DNA of 64,000 nucleotides from Wolbachia pipientis (lineage in GTDB: Bacteria > Pseudomonadota > Alphaproteobacteria > Rickettsiales > Anaplasmataceae): contig CP095495.1 in assembly GCA_023052945.1 (NCBI GenBank), positions 1,488,001-1,552,000 on the forward strand. The letters run 5' to 3'. The position numbers were made by a program, and so were the translations under genes. Below, in pieces: positions 48,695 through 57,967 of this stretch; position 1 is the stretch's first letter; the number at the start of each line of letters is the position of its first letter. Below the pieces are notes generated by a model. That model had not been told where the DNA came from. It searched no databases and saw nothing but the letters and a program-made list of their open reading frames with translations.

Positions 48695-49428
48695 TATGTT
48701 GATTGCGAGGTCTTCCCAAGCATTTGCAACTTCTTTAGGTAGCCTCTCTTTTTTTCTAGGTGGTTATTTACTAATGTCAATTCATCTTTTAATGCAGCCG
48801 AGCAACGATAAAGATGTTTCAATTTTTTTAACTCAGGAGCAGGTGGTGTCCAGCGAGTTGGTTCTTGTCTTTGGCAATAATCAGCAATAATTTCTGCATC
48901 AGTCTGATCATTTTTTTGTCGTATAAGCTTACTCCTCGCATAAGATTTTATGCAATAAGAACACTAACAAAATGTCCAGCGTTGTGCAGAAACTCAGCCA
49001 AAGCTTCGCTATAACAACCAGTAGCCTCCATGCAGGCTTTTACTTCTTCTACATTATGTTTTTGTAGAAAGCTAAGTAGACCTTGAAACCCAGAATCCTC
49101 GTTTTTAAAACTCCTTTTTCTAGTTTCATGTCTTCCTTTTTTGCTTATAAATGAGAGAAAAACATCAAAGCGATCTTTCGATACGTCTATGCCTAAAAAG
49201 TTGTTGATCATATATACGTTACCATTAAAAATGAAAAGTAAGGCTAGTCTTGTGAATACAGAATTAGAACCATTTAGGTTTTTCTACGATACCGTCCAGC
49301 CTGTACTCTTGAGAAGGGAACTCTTATCTACCTCACAGATTCTATATCTAAGACCGCTGACAGAGTTCTTCCCTTCTCCATCTAATGCTTAAGCTTAAAA
49401 CATTAGATGCTTTTTACAAGATACAAGA
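48695..49428 (-). pseudogene. IS110-family transposase remnant with leader
   Basis: Minus-strand copy of the remnant at 19392-20125. It has the leader (49212-49428), 87 open codons from ATG 49211 (NFLGIDVSKDRFDVFLS) and the shifted continuation to the IS5 at 48694. Its outer end cuts into the serine recombinase gene that starts at 49429. Confidence 0.85.
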
Positions 49429-50707
49429 CTGCGTGGTAGTGTATACGCTCGATAGGTTATCAAGAGAAACAAAGGACTGCATAGAAGTAACGTCATTTTT
49501 TAGAAGGCACCGGATAAGTTTTGTAGCAGTAACACAAATATTTGACAATAATACGCCAATGGGGAAGTTTGTACAAACAGTGTTATCAGGAGCAGCGCAA
49601 CTAGAAAGAGAAATGATAGTAGAGAGAGTAAAAAACAAAATAGCAACATCAAAAGAGCAAGGGTTGTGGATGGGTGGAACTTTGCCACTGGGGTATGATG
49701 AAAAAGATAAAGAATTAATAATAAATGAGAAAGAAGTAAAGACGGTGAAACATATATTTGAGAGGTATATGGAGCTAAAATCGATGGCAGGATTAGCAAG
49801 GGAGTTAAATAGCCAAGGGTACCGAACGAAAGCAAAATCAGATATCTTTAAAAAAGCGACGGTAAGGAGAATAATAACAAACCCTACATATATGGGTAAG
49901 ATAAGGCATTATGAGAGGCAATATGAAGGAAAGCATGAAGCAATAATAGAAGAAGAAAAATGGCAAAAAGCGCAAGAGTTGATAAAGGATCAGCCATATA
50001 GAAAAGCAAAATATGAGGAAGCGCTGCTTAGGGGAATAATTAAGTGTAAGAGCTGTGAAGTAAACATGACGCTGACCTATGCAAAAAAGGAAAATAAAAG
50101 GTATAGATATTACGTATGCAACAATCATTTAGTTGGAAAAAGCTGTGCGTCAAAGAGTCGGAATATAGTAGCAGGAGAAGTAGAAAAAGAAGTAATGAGA
50201 AGAGCCGAACGTCTATACAAAAATTGGCAAGAAAAAGCAGAAGAATGGAAAAATTTAAGCCCTGGAAAACAGAAAGAAGTGGTGAAGAAATTAATAGAGG
50301 GAGTAATGGTAAAAGAAGATGGAATAGAGGTGCATTCTGAGTCAGAGGAGACATTTATAGCAATGAATTTAAAGAAGAAAGGAAATAAATGCATGGTGGT
50401 AGAACCAGAAGGGAAAACGAATAATGCGCTACTGAAAGCAGTGGTAAAAGCCCATCTGTGGAAACGGCAGTTAGAAGAAGGAAAATATAGAAGTGTGAAG
50501 GAGCTAAGCGTTAAAATTAAGATAAGCATGAGAAGAATACAGCAAATCTTGAGGTTAAATTATCTGGCTCCAAAGATTAAGGAAGACATAGTAAATGGGA
50601 GGCAACCAAGTAATTTGAGGCTAGCTGATTTAAGGGAAATACCGATGCTGTGGGGTGAACAGTTGGAGAAATTTTATGGATTAACGTTTATAAAAGCAAC
50701 AAAATGA
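49429..50707 (+). pseudogene. Large serine recombinase lacking its catalytic N-terminus
   Basis: The text resumes at DCVVVYTLDRLSRETKD, the second half of the resolvase domain. It continues with QLEREMIVERVKNKIA, the recombinase domain (GLARELNSQGYRTKAKSDIF, RRIITNPTYMGKIRHYERQY), a zinc ribbon (IIKCKSCEVNMTLTYAK ... YYVCNNHLVGKSC) and a coiled/HTH C-terminus. About 60 N-terminal residues with the nucleophile Ser are missing, replaced by IS110-end codons (MLKLKTLDAFYKIQ). Phage WO uses a recombinase of this type for integration, so this is probably a prophage relic. It cannot recombine DNA as it stands. Confidence 0.85.
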
Positions 50708-50940
50708 GAGCACTGAAAAAAGGTATTGGCAAAAAAACTTGATTCTGGTCTTTCAAGGCATGTTACAGAGGTGGTTATAAAAAGATATGTTAAAGTAGGG
50801 AATGCGATCTCAGCCCATCTCTGACAGTCGTTTTTTTCTTTAACAAGCCCAAAGTTAAAAAAAGAGGATTTAAAAATAAAGAGGTTGAATATTTGAATAG
50901 AATAGAGTATAATTATTAATACTTTTGAAGAAAATTTGTT

Positions 50941-51795
50941 ATGGGTTTGTCAAAGTTTTTAGATCCAAAAAATAATTATGCCTTTAGGCGCATCTTCGGT
51001 ACTGAGAAAAATAAAGATATTCTCATTCATTTTCTCAACGATGTCCTAAACCTAACAGGTGAAGCTAAAATAAAGAATGTGCAGTTCCTAAGCCCCATTC
51101 AAAATCCCGACATTACCGCTAAAAAGGAGAGTATTGTCGATGTACTCTGTAGAGATTCTGCAGGTGTTCAATTTATATGCGAGATGCAGGTTGCGAGAAC
51201 GACTGGCTTTGAAAAACGCGCACAATACTATGCTGCTGGAGCTTATTTTAGCCAAGCTGGCATAGGTGACAAATATCATGAACTTAAAGAAGTTATCTTC
51301 ATTGCCATCACTGATTTTGTTCTGTTTCCTAAAAAAGCAGCCTACAAATCAGATCACGTTACTCTTGATAAGGTTACTCACGAGCATGACTTGAAGGACT
51401 TTAGTTTTACTTTCATAGAACTACCGAAATTTCCAAAGACAAAAGAGGATCAACTAGAAAGCATAGTTGAAAAATGGATATATTTCTTTAAGTATGCAAG
51501 TGAGACTAGTGAAGAGGATCTAAAGAAAATAGTAGGAAGTGACGAGATTATTGGCAGAGCTTATAACGAGTTGATAGAGTATAATTGGACTAGGGAAGAA
51601 CGTGATATATATCGACAAGCTAAGAAAAATGAGGATGATAACGTATCTTGCCTCAACCAGAAATTTAATGAAGGAAAAATTGAAGGAAAAATTGAAGTGG
51701 CAAAAAACTTACTTAAGGTTGGAGTATCTGTTGACCTAGTAGCTGAATCTACAGGTCTTCCTAAAGATGAAATTGAACAACTCAAGAAGAAATAG
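50941..51795 (+). CDS. Rpn-family nuclease (PD-(D/E)XK, transposase-like)
   Basis: The 284-residue protein opens with KFLDPKNNYAFRRIFG, the typical start of Rpn/PDDEXK_2 proteins. It has the nuclease core SIVDVLCRDSAGVQFICEMQ (Asp, then Glu-x-Gln), and ends in a coiled region with the short repeat EGKIEGKIEVAKNLLKVGVS. Rpn proteins promote RecA-independent recombination in E. coli. Wolbachia genomes often carry several. It sits between two recombinase relics. Confidence 0.88.
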   Translation: MGLSKFLDPKNNYAFRRIFGTEKNKDILIHFLNDVLNLTGEAKIKNVQFLSPIQNPDITAKKESIVDVLCRDSAGVQFICEMQVARTTGFEKRAQYYAAGAYFSQAGIGDKYHELKEVIFIAITDFVLFPKKAAYKSDHVTLDKVTHEHDLKDFSFTFIELPKFPKTKEDQLESIVEKWIYFFKYASETSEEDLKKIVGSDEIIGRAYNELIEYNWTREERDIYRQAKKNEDDNVSCLNQKFNEGKIEGKIEVAKNLLKVGVSVDLVAESTGLPKDEIEQLKKK

Positions 51796-51912
51796 TCTCA
51801 TAGACCACCAATTTCTTTCTGCTATTACTAGCGGTGAAAAGTTTACCTATAGGGGTGTGTCCTGAGTCAGAGAAAAATTTATACCAATGTAGTTAAAAAA
51901 GAAAGCAACGAA

Positions 51913-52191
51913 GTGCACAGCCAGAAGGGAAATGCGCTACTGAAAGCAGTGGTAAGGGCTCATCTGTGGAAACGTCAACTGGAGGCAGGAAAATATAGAA
52001 GTGTGAAGGAGCTGAGCACTAAAATTAAGATAAGCATGAGAAGAATACAGCAAATCTTGAGATTAAATTATCTGGCTCCAAAGATTAAGGAAGACATAGT
52101 AAATGGGAGGCAACCAAGTAATTTGAGGTTAGTTGATTTAAGGGAAATAACGATGCTGTGGAGTGAACAGTTGGAGAAGTTCTACGGTTAA
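51913..52191 (+). pseudogene. C-terminal scrap of a second serine recombinase
   Basis: The 92 codons match the C-terminal region of the recombinase at 49429-50707 almost residue for residue (NALLKAVVRAHLWKRQLEAG, KIKISMRRIQQILRLNYLAP). Everything upstream is absent. Differences (V/A, T/P, S/G) show that it is a diverged paralogue, not a recent tandem copy. Confidence 0.85.
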
Positions 52192-52229
52192 ATTACGCAC
52201 ATTAAATACAACAAATTTTAATAGAGATT

Positions 52230-52430
52230 ATGAAAAAGATAGGGAAAGCTATTGCTAGAAAATTCAAAAATTGGAAGACCACTGCTCCAAAAGAAACTGC
52301 TACACAAGAGCCAAAAATTTCTAGCAGAGAAGAATTCTGTAATTTCGCACTTCAGCAATGTACGACTTCCTCGCTTTTCACAAGATCTACAATAGCTCTT
52401 GCAACTCTTAACCAGAGTGATTTTAGGTAG
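52230..52430 (+). CDS. Small basic protein or 5' fragment, unknown
   Basis: The 66-codon frame starts MKKIGKAIARKFKNWKTTAP, a basic amphipathic segment, then turns neutral and stops at DFR-TAG. It follows the recombinase scrap by 38 bases. It may be the stump of a larger prophage gene; I do not recognise it. Confidence 0.35.
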   Translation: MKKIGKAIARKFKNWKTTAPKETATQEPKISSREEFCNFALQQCTTSSLFTRSTIALATLNQSDFR

Positions 52431-52464
52431 GTTATTGAGAACCTTGATCTTTTAAGTTCTTACT

Positions 52465-53591
52465 TTACCCACCCAACTTAACCCCTGCTTGAACTCTATC
52501 TAAACTTTCAATATCTGGAGAAGCTATTAAACTTGCAGGAAATGGGCCTTGTGATGCTTTCTTATAATCTTCCGATAATTTTTGAATATGGCAAGTGTTA
52601 AGCAAAGCTTTTGGTAAATCACCAGGCTGCTGAGATATACAGTAATTACGACCATTTAATCCTGCTCTCAATATCCTCAAATATTCATAAATATATTTTT
52701 CTGCAACCTCTTTATGTACACCTTTACCTAATCTTGCAGTTTCTTCTTCCGCTCTTCTAATACTACTATCGCCAAAGAACCCAAGTGCCTTTTCTGACAT
52801 GCTATTTTGATTATCTCCACTATGAGCTGTGTAATCCGCCGCAACAGCTAACCCTCTCATTATTACATTAAGCGTTGAAAACATAGTTGTTCCAGTATTG
52901 AATTGATCACCACGAATTCCAGTGCTCATAGGGTTATGTTTCTTTAGATGGTTGAATGCTTCTTTTGTAGTTGAGTTTCTTGAGAAAAATCGTTTCGCAA
53001 TATCTTGTAATATATTTTTTGCTCATTGTTAGTAGTATCAGAAGTGTTATTGTTAACGAACAGCTCTATTGGATTAACTATACCAAATGTTAAAGAGCTT
53101 ATAAGCTCAAGATCCTTGCTAAAAGCGTTAGCGTGATGACTGAACTTTGTAAATACAATTAATACACACAATTGAGCTGTATTCGTTAACACATTATCAA
53201 TGTTGTCTCTTATAAAACTCTCATCCTTATTTAATAAACTTTGATAAAATTTATAGATTTTGCCTGCACCATCTTTTGAACTATTGCTACTCTTATCAAA
53301 TATATCAAGTGCTATTTTGAGATTTCCATCATTAGCAAGTGGTGCCACGATATTAGTAAAGAGTTCTAAGAAAAGAGGGGAGTTGATATACTCCATCTTG
53401 AGATCAAGATCCTTTTCATTTAGCTTTGGCAAGAATTCAGTAAGTACCATACCTAGCCACATAATCCTTCTTACATCATAATTCTTATTAATACTTTCAA
53501 ATACTTTCAATCTTCTGCAAATATCCGTTAGTCTTGCATCATCGGATAACTCAGTTTTTTCACCTTCTAATTGATTTTTTTCTCCTGCCAT
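52465..53591 (-). pseudogene. Partner gene of the large helicase-like protein, with one frameshift
   Basis: The first frame, from ATG 53591, encodes 215 residues (LTDICRRLKVFESINKNYDV, DLELISSLTFGIVNPIELFV). It runs out of register near an A-run at about 53020. From there another frame reads ILQDIAKRFFSRNSTTKEAF, HLKKHNP, then MSTGIRGDQFNTGTTMFST, and continues to 52465. One gene of about 375 codons with a one-base indel is the simplest reading; a programmed shift is possible but no good slippery heptamer is seen. The start lies inside the 3' end of the 1425-codon gene (25-base overlap). The protein is helical and has no recognised domain. Confidence 0.6.
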
Positions 53592-56500
53592 TCTTCTATC
53601 TTTTTCTTCTCATCTGCAAATTCATCAAAATACGTGAGCAAACTTTCAACATCACCAAGATTGCACTGCAGCGCTTTATCGGCAAGATCTGTATCTTTGA
53701 GACCCTTAATTTTATGATTTATTGTATTATACAACTTCTCAAATTTAGTTCTACCTTCTTCTGTACCTTTCGGGCACACTGAAGTCTTACTGGCCTTCTC
53801 CATATAATTTAATAGCTGTTCAAATATGTCTTGAGCTAATTTATTATTTTGCTCTTCACTTTTGCCTGCAGCGTATAGACCATTAATTTGACTTTTTATC
53901 TTATCTTTATCAGTACTACCCATTAACTTACCGCTGTGCAAACTTTCTGTTATCTGTCTCATTCTGTCTTTCAATGATTTCTGACCATCTTCTGAAAAAT
54001 TTCCTATAATACCCTTTCTCAGACCTACTAAAATCTTTTTAATTTCAGCTAATTGTTGGTGTTTATAAACAATTTCTTCTAATTCCTTTCTTAGAGAATT
54101 CATATTATTTTCTAATTCTGTTATGCCGATTGTACTACTATTGAGCTCATTAAACATATCCACATCCTTTTTGTTTTTACCCAAACGACTTTGCACTTCT
54201 TTTAACTCTGATTCAATGTATTTAAGTTGTTTTGTTTTTGTTCTCTCTTTGTATTCTTTTGTTATTTCCCTGTGTTCCACATTACCTTTGATTGCCTTTA
54301 TTTCTATGAATTGATGCATTTTATTATACTGCTTTTGAAGATCTATCTTTTCTTTCTTGAAATCTTCCATTTCGCTCTCCTGTTTATCATGTACCTTCTG
54401 TAAAGCTGCTTCTTCCTTTTGAATCTTATTTTCTTCCCTGATAAGGCCAACTCTTTCTTTGAAAGTAAGCTTATCTTCTTTCTTTAAAACTTCTTCCACT
54501 TGTGACTTGTCAAGGGTAAATCTCCAATACCACAAACGTAATACTAAAGTACAAAATTTGATGATAATAACCTTTAAAAAATTACCTTCTATCTTCAGTT
54601 TGTTACTAACCTTATCTTTTTCTTCTTGTTTACGCGTGATGTTACGTGAAGAGTTCTCATGTTTTTCCAACGGATCACCTATTTTGTTTTCAAGAATTTT
54701 AATTCCAAGCTCAATTTCACAATCACCTACTACTATTCCTTTTTGATCAAGTTGTTTTTTCAAAGTAGAAGTTGCAGACTTTAAAACCTGATAAAAGCAT
54801 TCATTTGCTTCAACACTGTACCCACTACGGTTATAAATTTCTTTACGCACACCTAAAATACACTCAAAAGTACCTTTAATCAGTGCATCGTATACTTCCT
54901 CATTAATAAACTTAATTTCTTCCTTAGTTCCTGCAACCTCTTTTTTTGGATACTTAGAATCAACAACTTTCTCGATCTCTTTAACTATCCTTTCAGCGTA
55001 CTTCTTCGTATCAGTTTTATGCTTCACTTCCTTAAGAGAGTCAAAGGGATCACTATCTATTAGCTGACCCTTTACTTTATCAGGACTCTTGACCTTTGCA
55101 AAATCAACATAAGATAACGATATAATAGGCCCATTCTTCCTACCTCCCCTACCTACGCACTGCTTCTTATTTTCTATATTATCCTCCACCGTCTCTCTCA
55201 TAAGAACGTTATGCAGTACTTGATTATTATAACCCGATTTCCTTTCCCAATTGAAATAATACCCAACAAGGCCTACCTTTGATAATTTATCGCCAGCGCA
55301 TTCATCTTTACCCTTAGCCTCGTAGACAGATAACTTTTCACAAACTTTTCGTAATCTCCTTAACGGATACTTTTCATCACTTTCAAACTCTGTTGTAATT
55401 TTTCTAAATGCAGTAATTAAGTCTTGCCCCTTTTCTTTTGCCTTTTCTTCTTTACCATTATATGTAGTTTGACAAGCATTCTTATTCTCTTCTGTTTCCT
55501 TCTTTTTGTCCCATAAACCTCCCAGTTTTCCTTCAGCTTCTCGTAACTCTTTTCTCATCTCCTCAATTTTATTTCGATCCGCACCTTTCGCTTTTTCTAT
55601 CCCCTTTTTTAACTCTTTTATTCTTCTTTCACATGCGTTATGTTTTCTCTCTGCTTCCTCAAACTCCCCCTTAGCTGGCTTCAGTGTTTCTCTCTTATAT
55701 TTATCTGCATCATCCTTTGCTTTTTCATACTCTTGATACAGTGTGTTACACTTCCATTCTATTTTCGCCAACATTCCACCTGTTTCATAGTGCTCTTTGA
55801 GGTATCTAAAAAAAGCACTTCTATTTTTCTCAAGAATATCTAGAATATCTTTATTGAATATGGAACCCAAGTCAGGTGGCATCATTCCGTGAATTTCTTT
55901 GCTGAGATTATGATTGTCTAGCAATTCATTTAGCCTGTCCTTATTGCTATCGTCCTTTAATACCTCCCATACAGTTTTCATTGCTGATCTTATATCGCAT
56001 TCATATAAACAATTGTCAATATTTAGACCTTTAACATATTCCTCTATCTTTTTATGAGCTTCCTGATCATTAAGTTTTGCGATAGCCTTTTTAACTTTTT
56101 CTCTAAATAATTCTATATTTGAGAACCGTTGATTATCGAGCTCACTCAGCCTATCTTCGAATTTATCTTTATCTAGTTTATCCTGTGTTATGCACGATAT
56201 GACATTGTTAATAATCCCATGCTCTACAGCAAATGTACCACTATCAACAATGCTACCCTTACAGTCAAAGCCTATGAGAACTTTATCAATTGCTTCTTCA
56301 TTCTCTTTACCAAATTGACCTAAAAGTTTTTCCTTTACTGTACTGGTTGAATCACCTAACTTACTCTTGTCAAGAAATTCCCCCATCTCTGAACTTTTTT
56401 TCTCTTTCCACAAACACTCCTTCAACTGCTTCTGAGCTTGATCAGAATCCATGCAAGCAAGAGTCATTCTATTGCGTACACTCTGCATATTCCATATGAT

Positions 56501-57844
56501 GCACTTCCTTATCTCTTCCTCTATATTAGAACTGTCCTTCTTGGGATTGTAATAATATTCATCATCTTCAGGTCGTCTTTCCAATAATTCCTTATTATGG
56601 TATTCTACATACTTGCTAACAAAACCACTATCTTCTACATTATTACTAACTTTAACATCAATCCTCGCGCCAATACCCAACTTAATTTTTTGCTGCAACG
56701 ATTGACTTTCAATATGCGCTCTTCCCTTTTTTTCTTCCTCTTTTATGTAGCCCTTCATCCAAACAGGAGGAGTTGCCGTTGTTATTACCAGGTTTATTTT
56801 TTTCCAATGTGCAAGCAATAGCAAAAGCTGGGTTGTTTTATAATATGCTTCTCCCTTGTCAACCATATCCTGCACTTCATCAAGCATTAAAAGTAAATTG
56901 CGGTCATTAAAAATACTTTCTTTGTATTCCTTGCCCCCAATCGTATAGTAATCTTTATAGATCGTGATATTTCCACCAATTGTTATTTCTTTGTTTTTTA
57001 AATCTACCTTAAATTCCTCATCTTCCGCCTTTTCATCTTTCAGCAGCTTGGAAAATTTACTAAAATCTAATATTTCATTTGAGCTATTAAAGAAAGCCTC
57101 TAGACTTACCACATTGTGTTTGTATTCTTTTTTGTAAGAATTATCATAGTTAATATCACCTAGTTTTGATACGGCTCCTTTTTGCTCTTCATATTCTTGC
57201 CCTACCAAGTCAGCACGGGGATTAACCGATACAACATCCATTCCACGTAATTTTGCTACAAGAGCAAACATGAGTTTTGTTATGGTTTTACCAGATCCTG
57301 TTGCTGTTGCAATTAATGCTAAATTCTTATCAAAACCATCTTCTAGTGCACTTACTTGTGATTTATATGGTAACTTTTCATTATCTCCACCTATGGTAAA
57401 TTCTTCTCCATCTTTACCAAACTTTACTCCAAATTTATATTCTTCTTTGCCATCCACCTCCTTCCTGTGTGCAAACAACCGCACTTTCTTAAGTGTATTT
57501 AACGCAGCTAATTCTTCATTTTGTTTCTTATCTTGAGTTTGAACTTGTTTAATTTTAATATCTGTAAATTTAATGTTGTATACATCATCTTTTTCACCAG
57601 ATTCTATTTTAATTTCAGCATCTACTTCATCAGTGTTGACATTGACATTATCCAGAGGCTGAGATCCCTTTATTTTTTCTTCAATCTTCTCTAAAATCCC
57701 TTTAATAGTGCTATTACTACTCGCACCACTTAGAAATTCAACAGAGTGTTTTATTTGTGTTGTATCTTTCATTATTTTCTGCTCTGCAGTTTCTACTTTT
57801 ACACTTTCTTCAAAACTTGTTGTTGTCACCCCTATCCCGGTCAT
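53567..57844 (-). CDS. 1425-residue SF2-helicase-like protein with coiled coils
   Basis: Residues 179-187 form a Walker A motif (ATATGSGKT). Residues 319-325 form a DEAD/H-like Walker B (LMLDEVQ), and 355-360 read TTATPP, as motif III of SF2 enzymes. A motif VI-like segment, KKQCVGRGGRKNG, lies near 893-905, so both RecA-like lobes are probably present. Between them (about 700-810) is a Lys/Glu-rich coiled coil, and a second coiled coil covers about 1110-1300. A short hydrophobic patch (KVIIIKFCTLVLRLWYW) at about 1091 may touch membrane. The unusual length and insertions match no family that I can name. It overlaps the partner gene, and a membrane protein gene lies 123 bases upstream on the same strand. 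Confidence 0.8.
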   Translation of the reverse strand: MTGIGVTTTSFEESVKVETAEQKIMKDTTQIKHSVEFLSGASSNSTIKGILEKIEEKIKGSQPLDNVNVNTDEVDAEIKIESGEKDDVYNIKFTDIKIKQVQTQDKKQNEELAALNTLKKVRLFAHRKEVDGKEEYKFGVKFGKDGEEFTIGGDNEKLPYKSQVSALEDGFDKNLALIATATGSGKTITKLMFALVAKLRGMDVVSVNPRADLVGQEYEEQKGAVSKLGDINYDNSYKKEYKHNVVSLEAFFNSSNEILDFSKFSKLLKDEKAEDEEFKVDLKNKEITIGGNITIYKDYYTIGGKEYKESIFNDRNLLLMLDEVQDMVDKGEAYYKTTQLLLLLAHWKKINLVITTATPPVWMKGYIKEEEKKGRAHIESQSLQQKIKLGIGARIDVKVSNNVEDSGFVSKYVEYHNKELLERRPEDDEYYYNPKKDSSNIEEEIRKCIIWNMQSVRNRMTLACMDSDQAQKQLKECLWKEKKSSEMGEFLDKSKLGDSTSTVKEKLLGQFGKENEEAIDKVLIGFDCKGSIVDSGTFAVEHGIINNVISCITQDKLDKDKFEDRLSELDNQRFSNIELFREKVKKAIAKLNDQEAHKKIEEYVKGLNIDNCLYECDIRSAMKTVWEVLKDDSNKDRLNELLDNHNLSKEIHGMMPPDLGSIFNKDILDILEKNRSAFFRYLKEHYETGGMLAKIEWKCNTLYQEYEKAKDDADKYKRETLKPAKGEFEEAERKHNACERRIKELKKGIEKAKGADRNKIEEMRKELREAEGKLGGLWDKKKETEENKNACQTTYNGKEEKAKEKGQDLITAFRKITTEFESDEKYPLRRLRKVCEKLSVYEAKGKDECAGDKLSKVGLVGYYFNWERKSGYNNQVLHNVLMRETVEDNIENKKQCVGRGGRKNGPIISLSYVDFAKVKSPDKVKGQLIDSDPFDSLKEVKHKTDTKKYAERIVKEIEKVVDSKYPKKEVAGTKEEIKFINEEVYDALIKGTFECILGVRKEIYNRSGYSVEANECFYQVLKSATSTLKKQLDQKGIVVGDCEIELGIKILENKIGDPLEKHENSSRNITRKQEEKDKVSNKLKIEGNFLKVIIIKFCTLVLRLWYWRFTLDKSQVEEVLKKEDKLTFKERVGLIREENKIQKEEAALQKVHDKQESEMEDFKKEKIDLQKQYNKMHQFIEIKAIKGNVEHREITKEYKERTKTKQLKYIESELKEVQSRLGKNKKDVDMFNELNSSTIGITELENNMNSLRKELEEIVYKHQQLAEIKKILVGLRKGIIGNFSEDGQKSLKDRMRQITESLHSGKLMGSTDKDKIKSQINGLYAAGKSEEQNNKLAQDIFEQLLNYMEKASKTSVCPKGTEEGRTKFEKLYNTINHKIKGLKDTDLADKALQCNLGDVESLLTYFDEFADEKKKIEEWQEKKIN

Positions 57845-57967
57845 ACTATCTCCAGATTAATACTTTTTTATGTTATACATAACATTTACGTCTTCGCAAC
57901 TCTAATTCTGTGTGCAAGGCCTTACTGTCACTTCAATAACTACGGAGTTGAAAATGCAGCAGAAAAA

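Larger units (their letters stand above)
48091..49428. repeat. 1.34-kb inverted repeat, arm 2 (partner at 19392-20730)
   Basis: IS110 remnant plus IS5 copy H in the opposite orientation to arm 1. The IS5/IS110 junction, the IS110 frameshift and the terminal CTTTTTACAAGATACAAG are identical in the two arms. Confidence 0.85.

Noticed and set aside
50040-50529. Long minus-strand frames opposite the serine recombinase
   Set aside because: They mirror Lys/Glu-rich codons on the coding strand (Phe/Leu/Ser-rich shadow) and lack any start signal.
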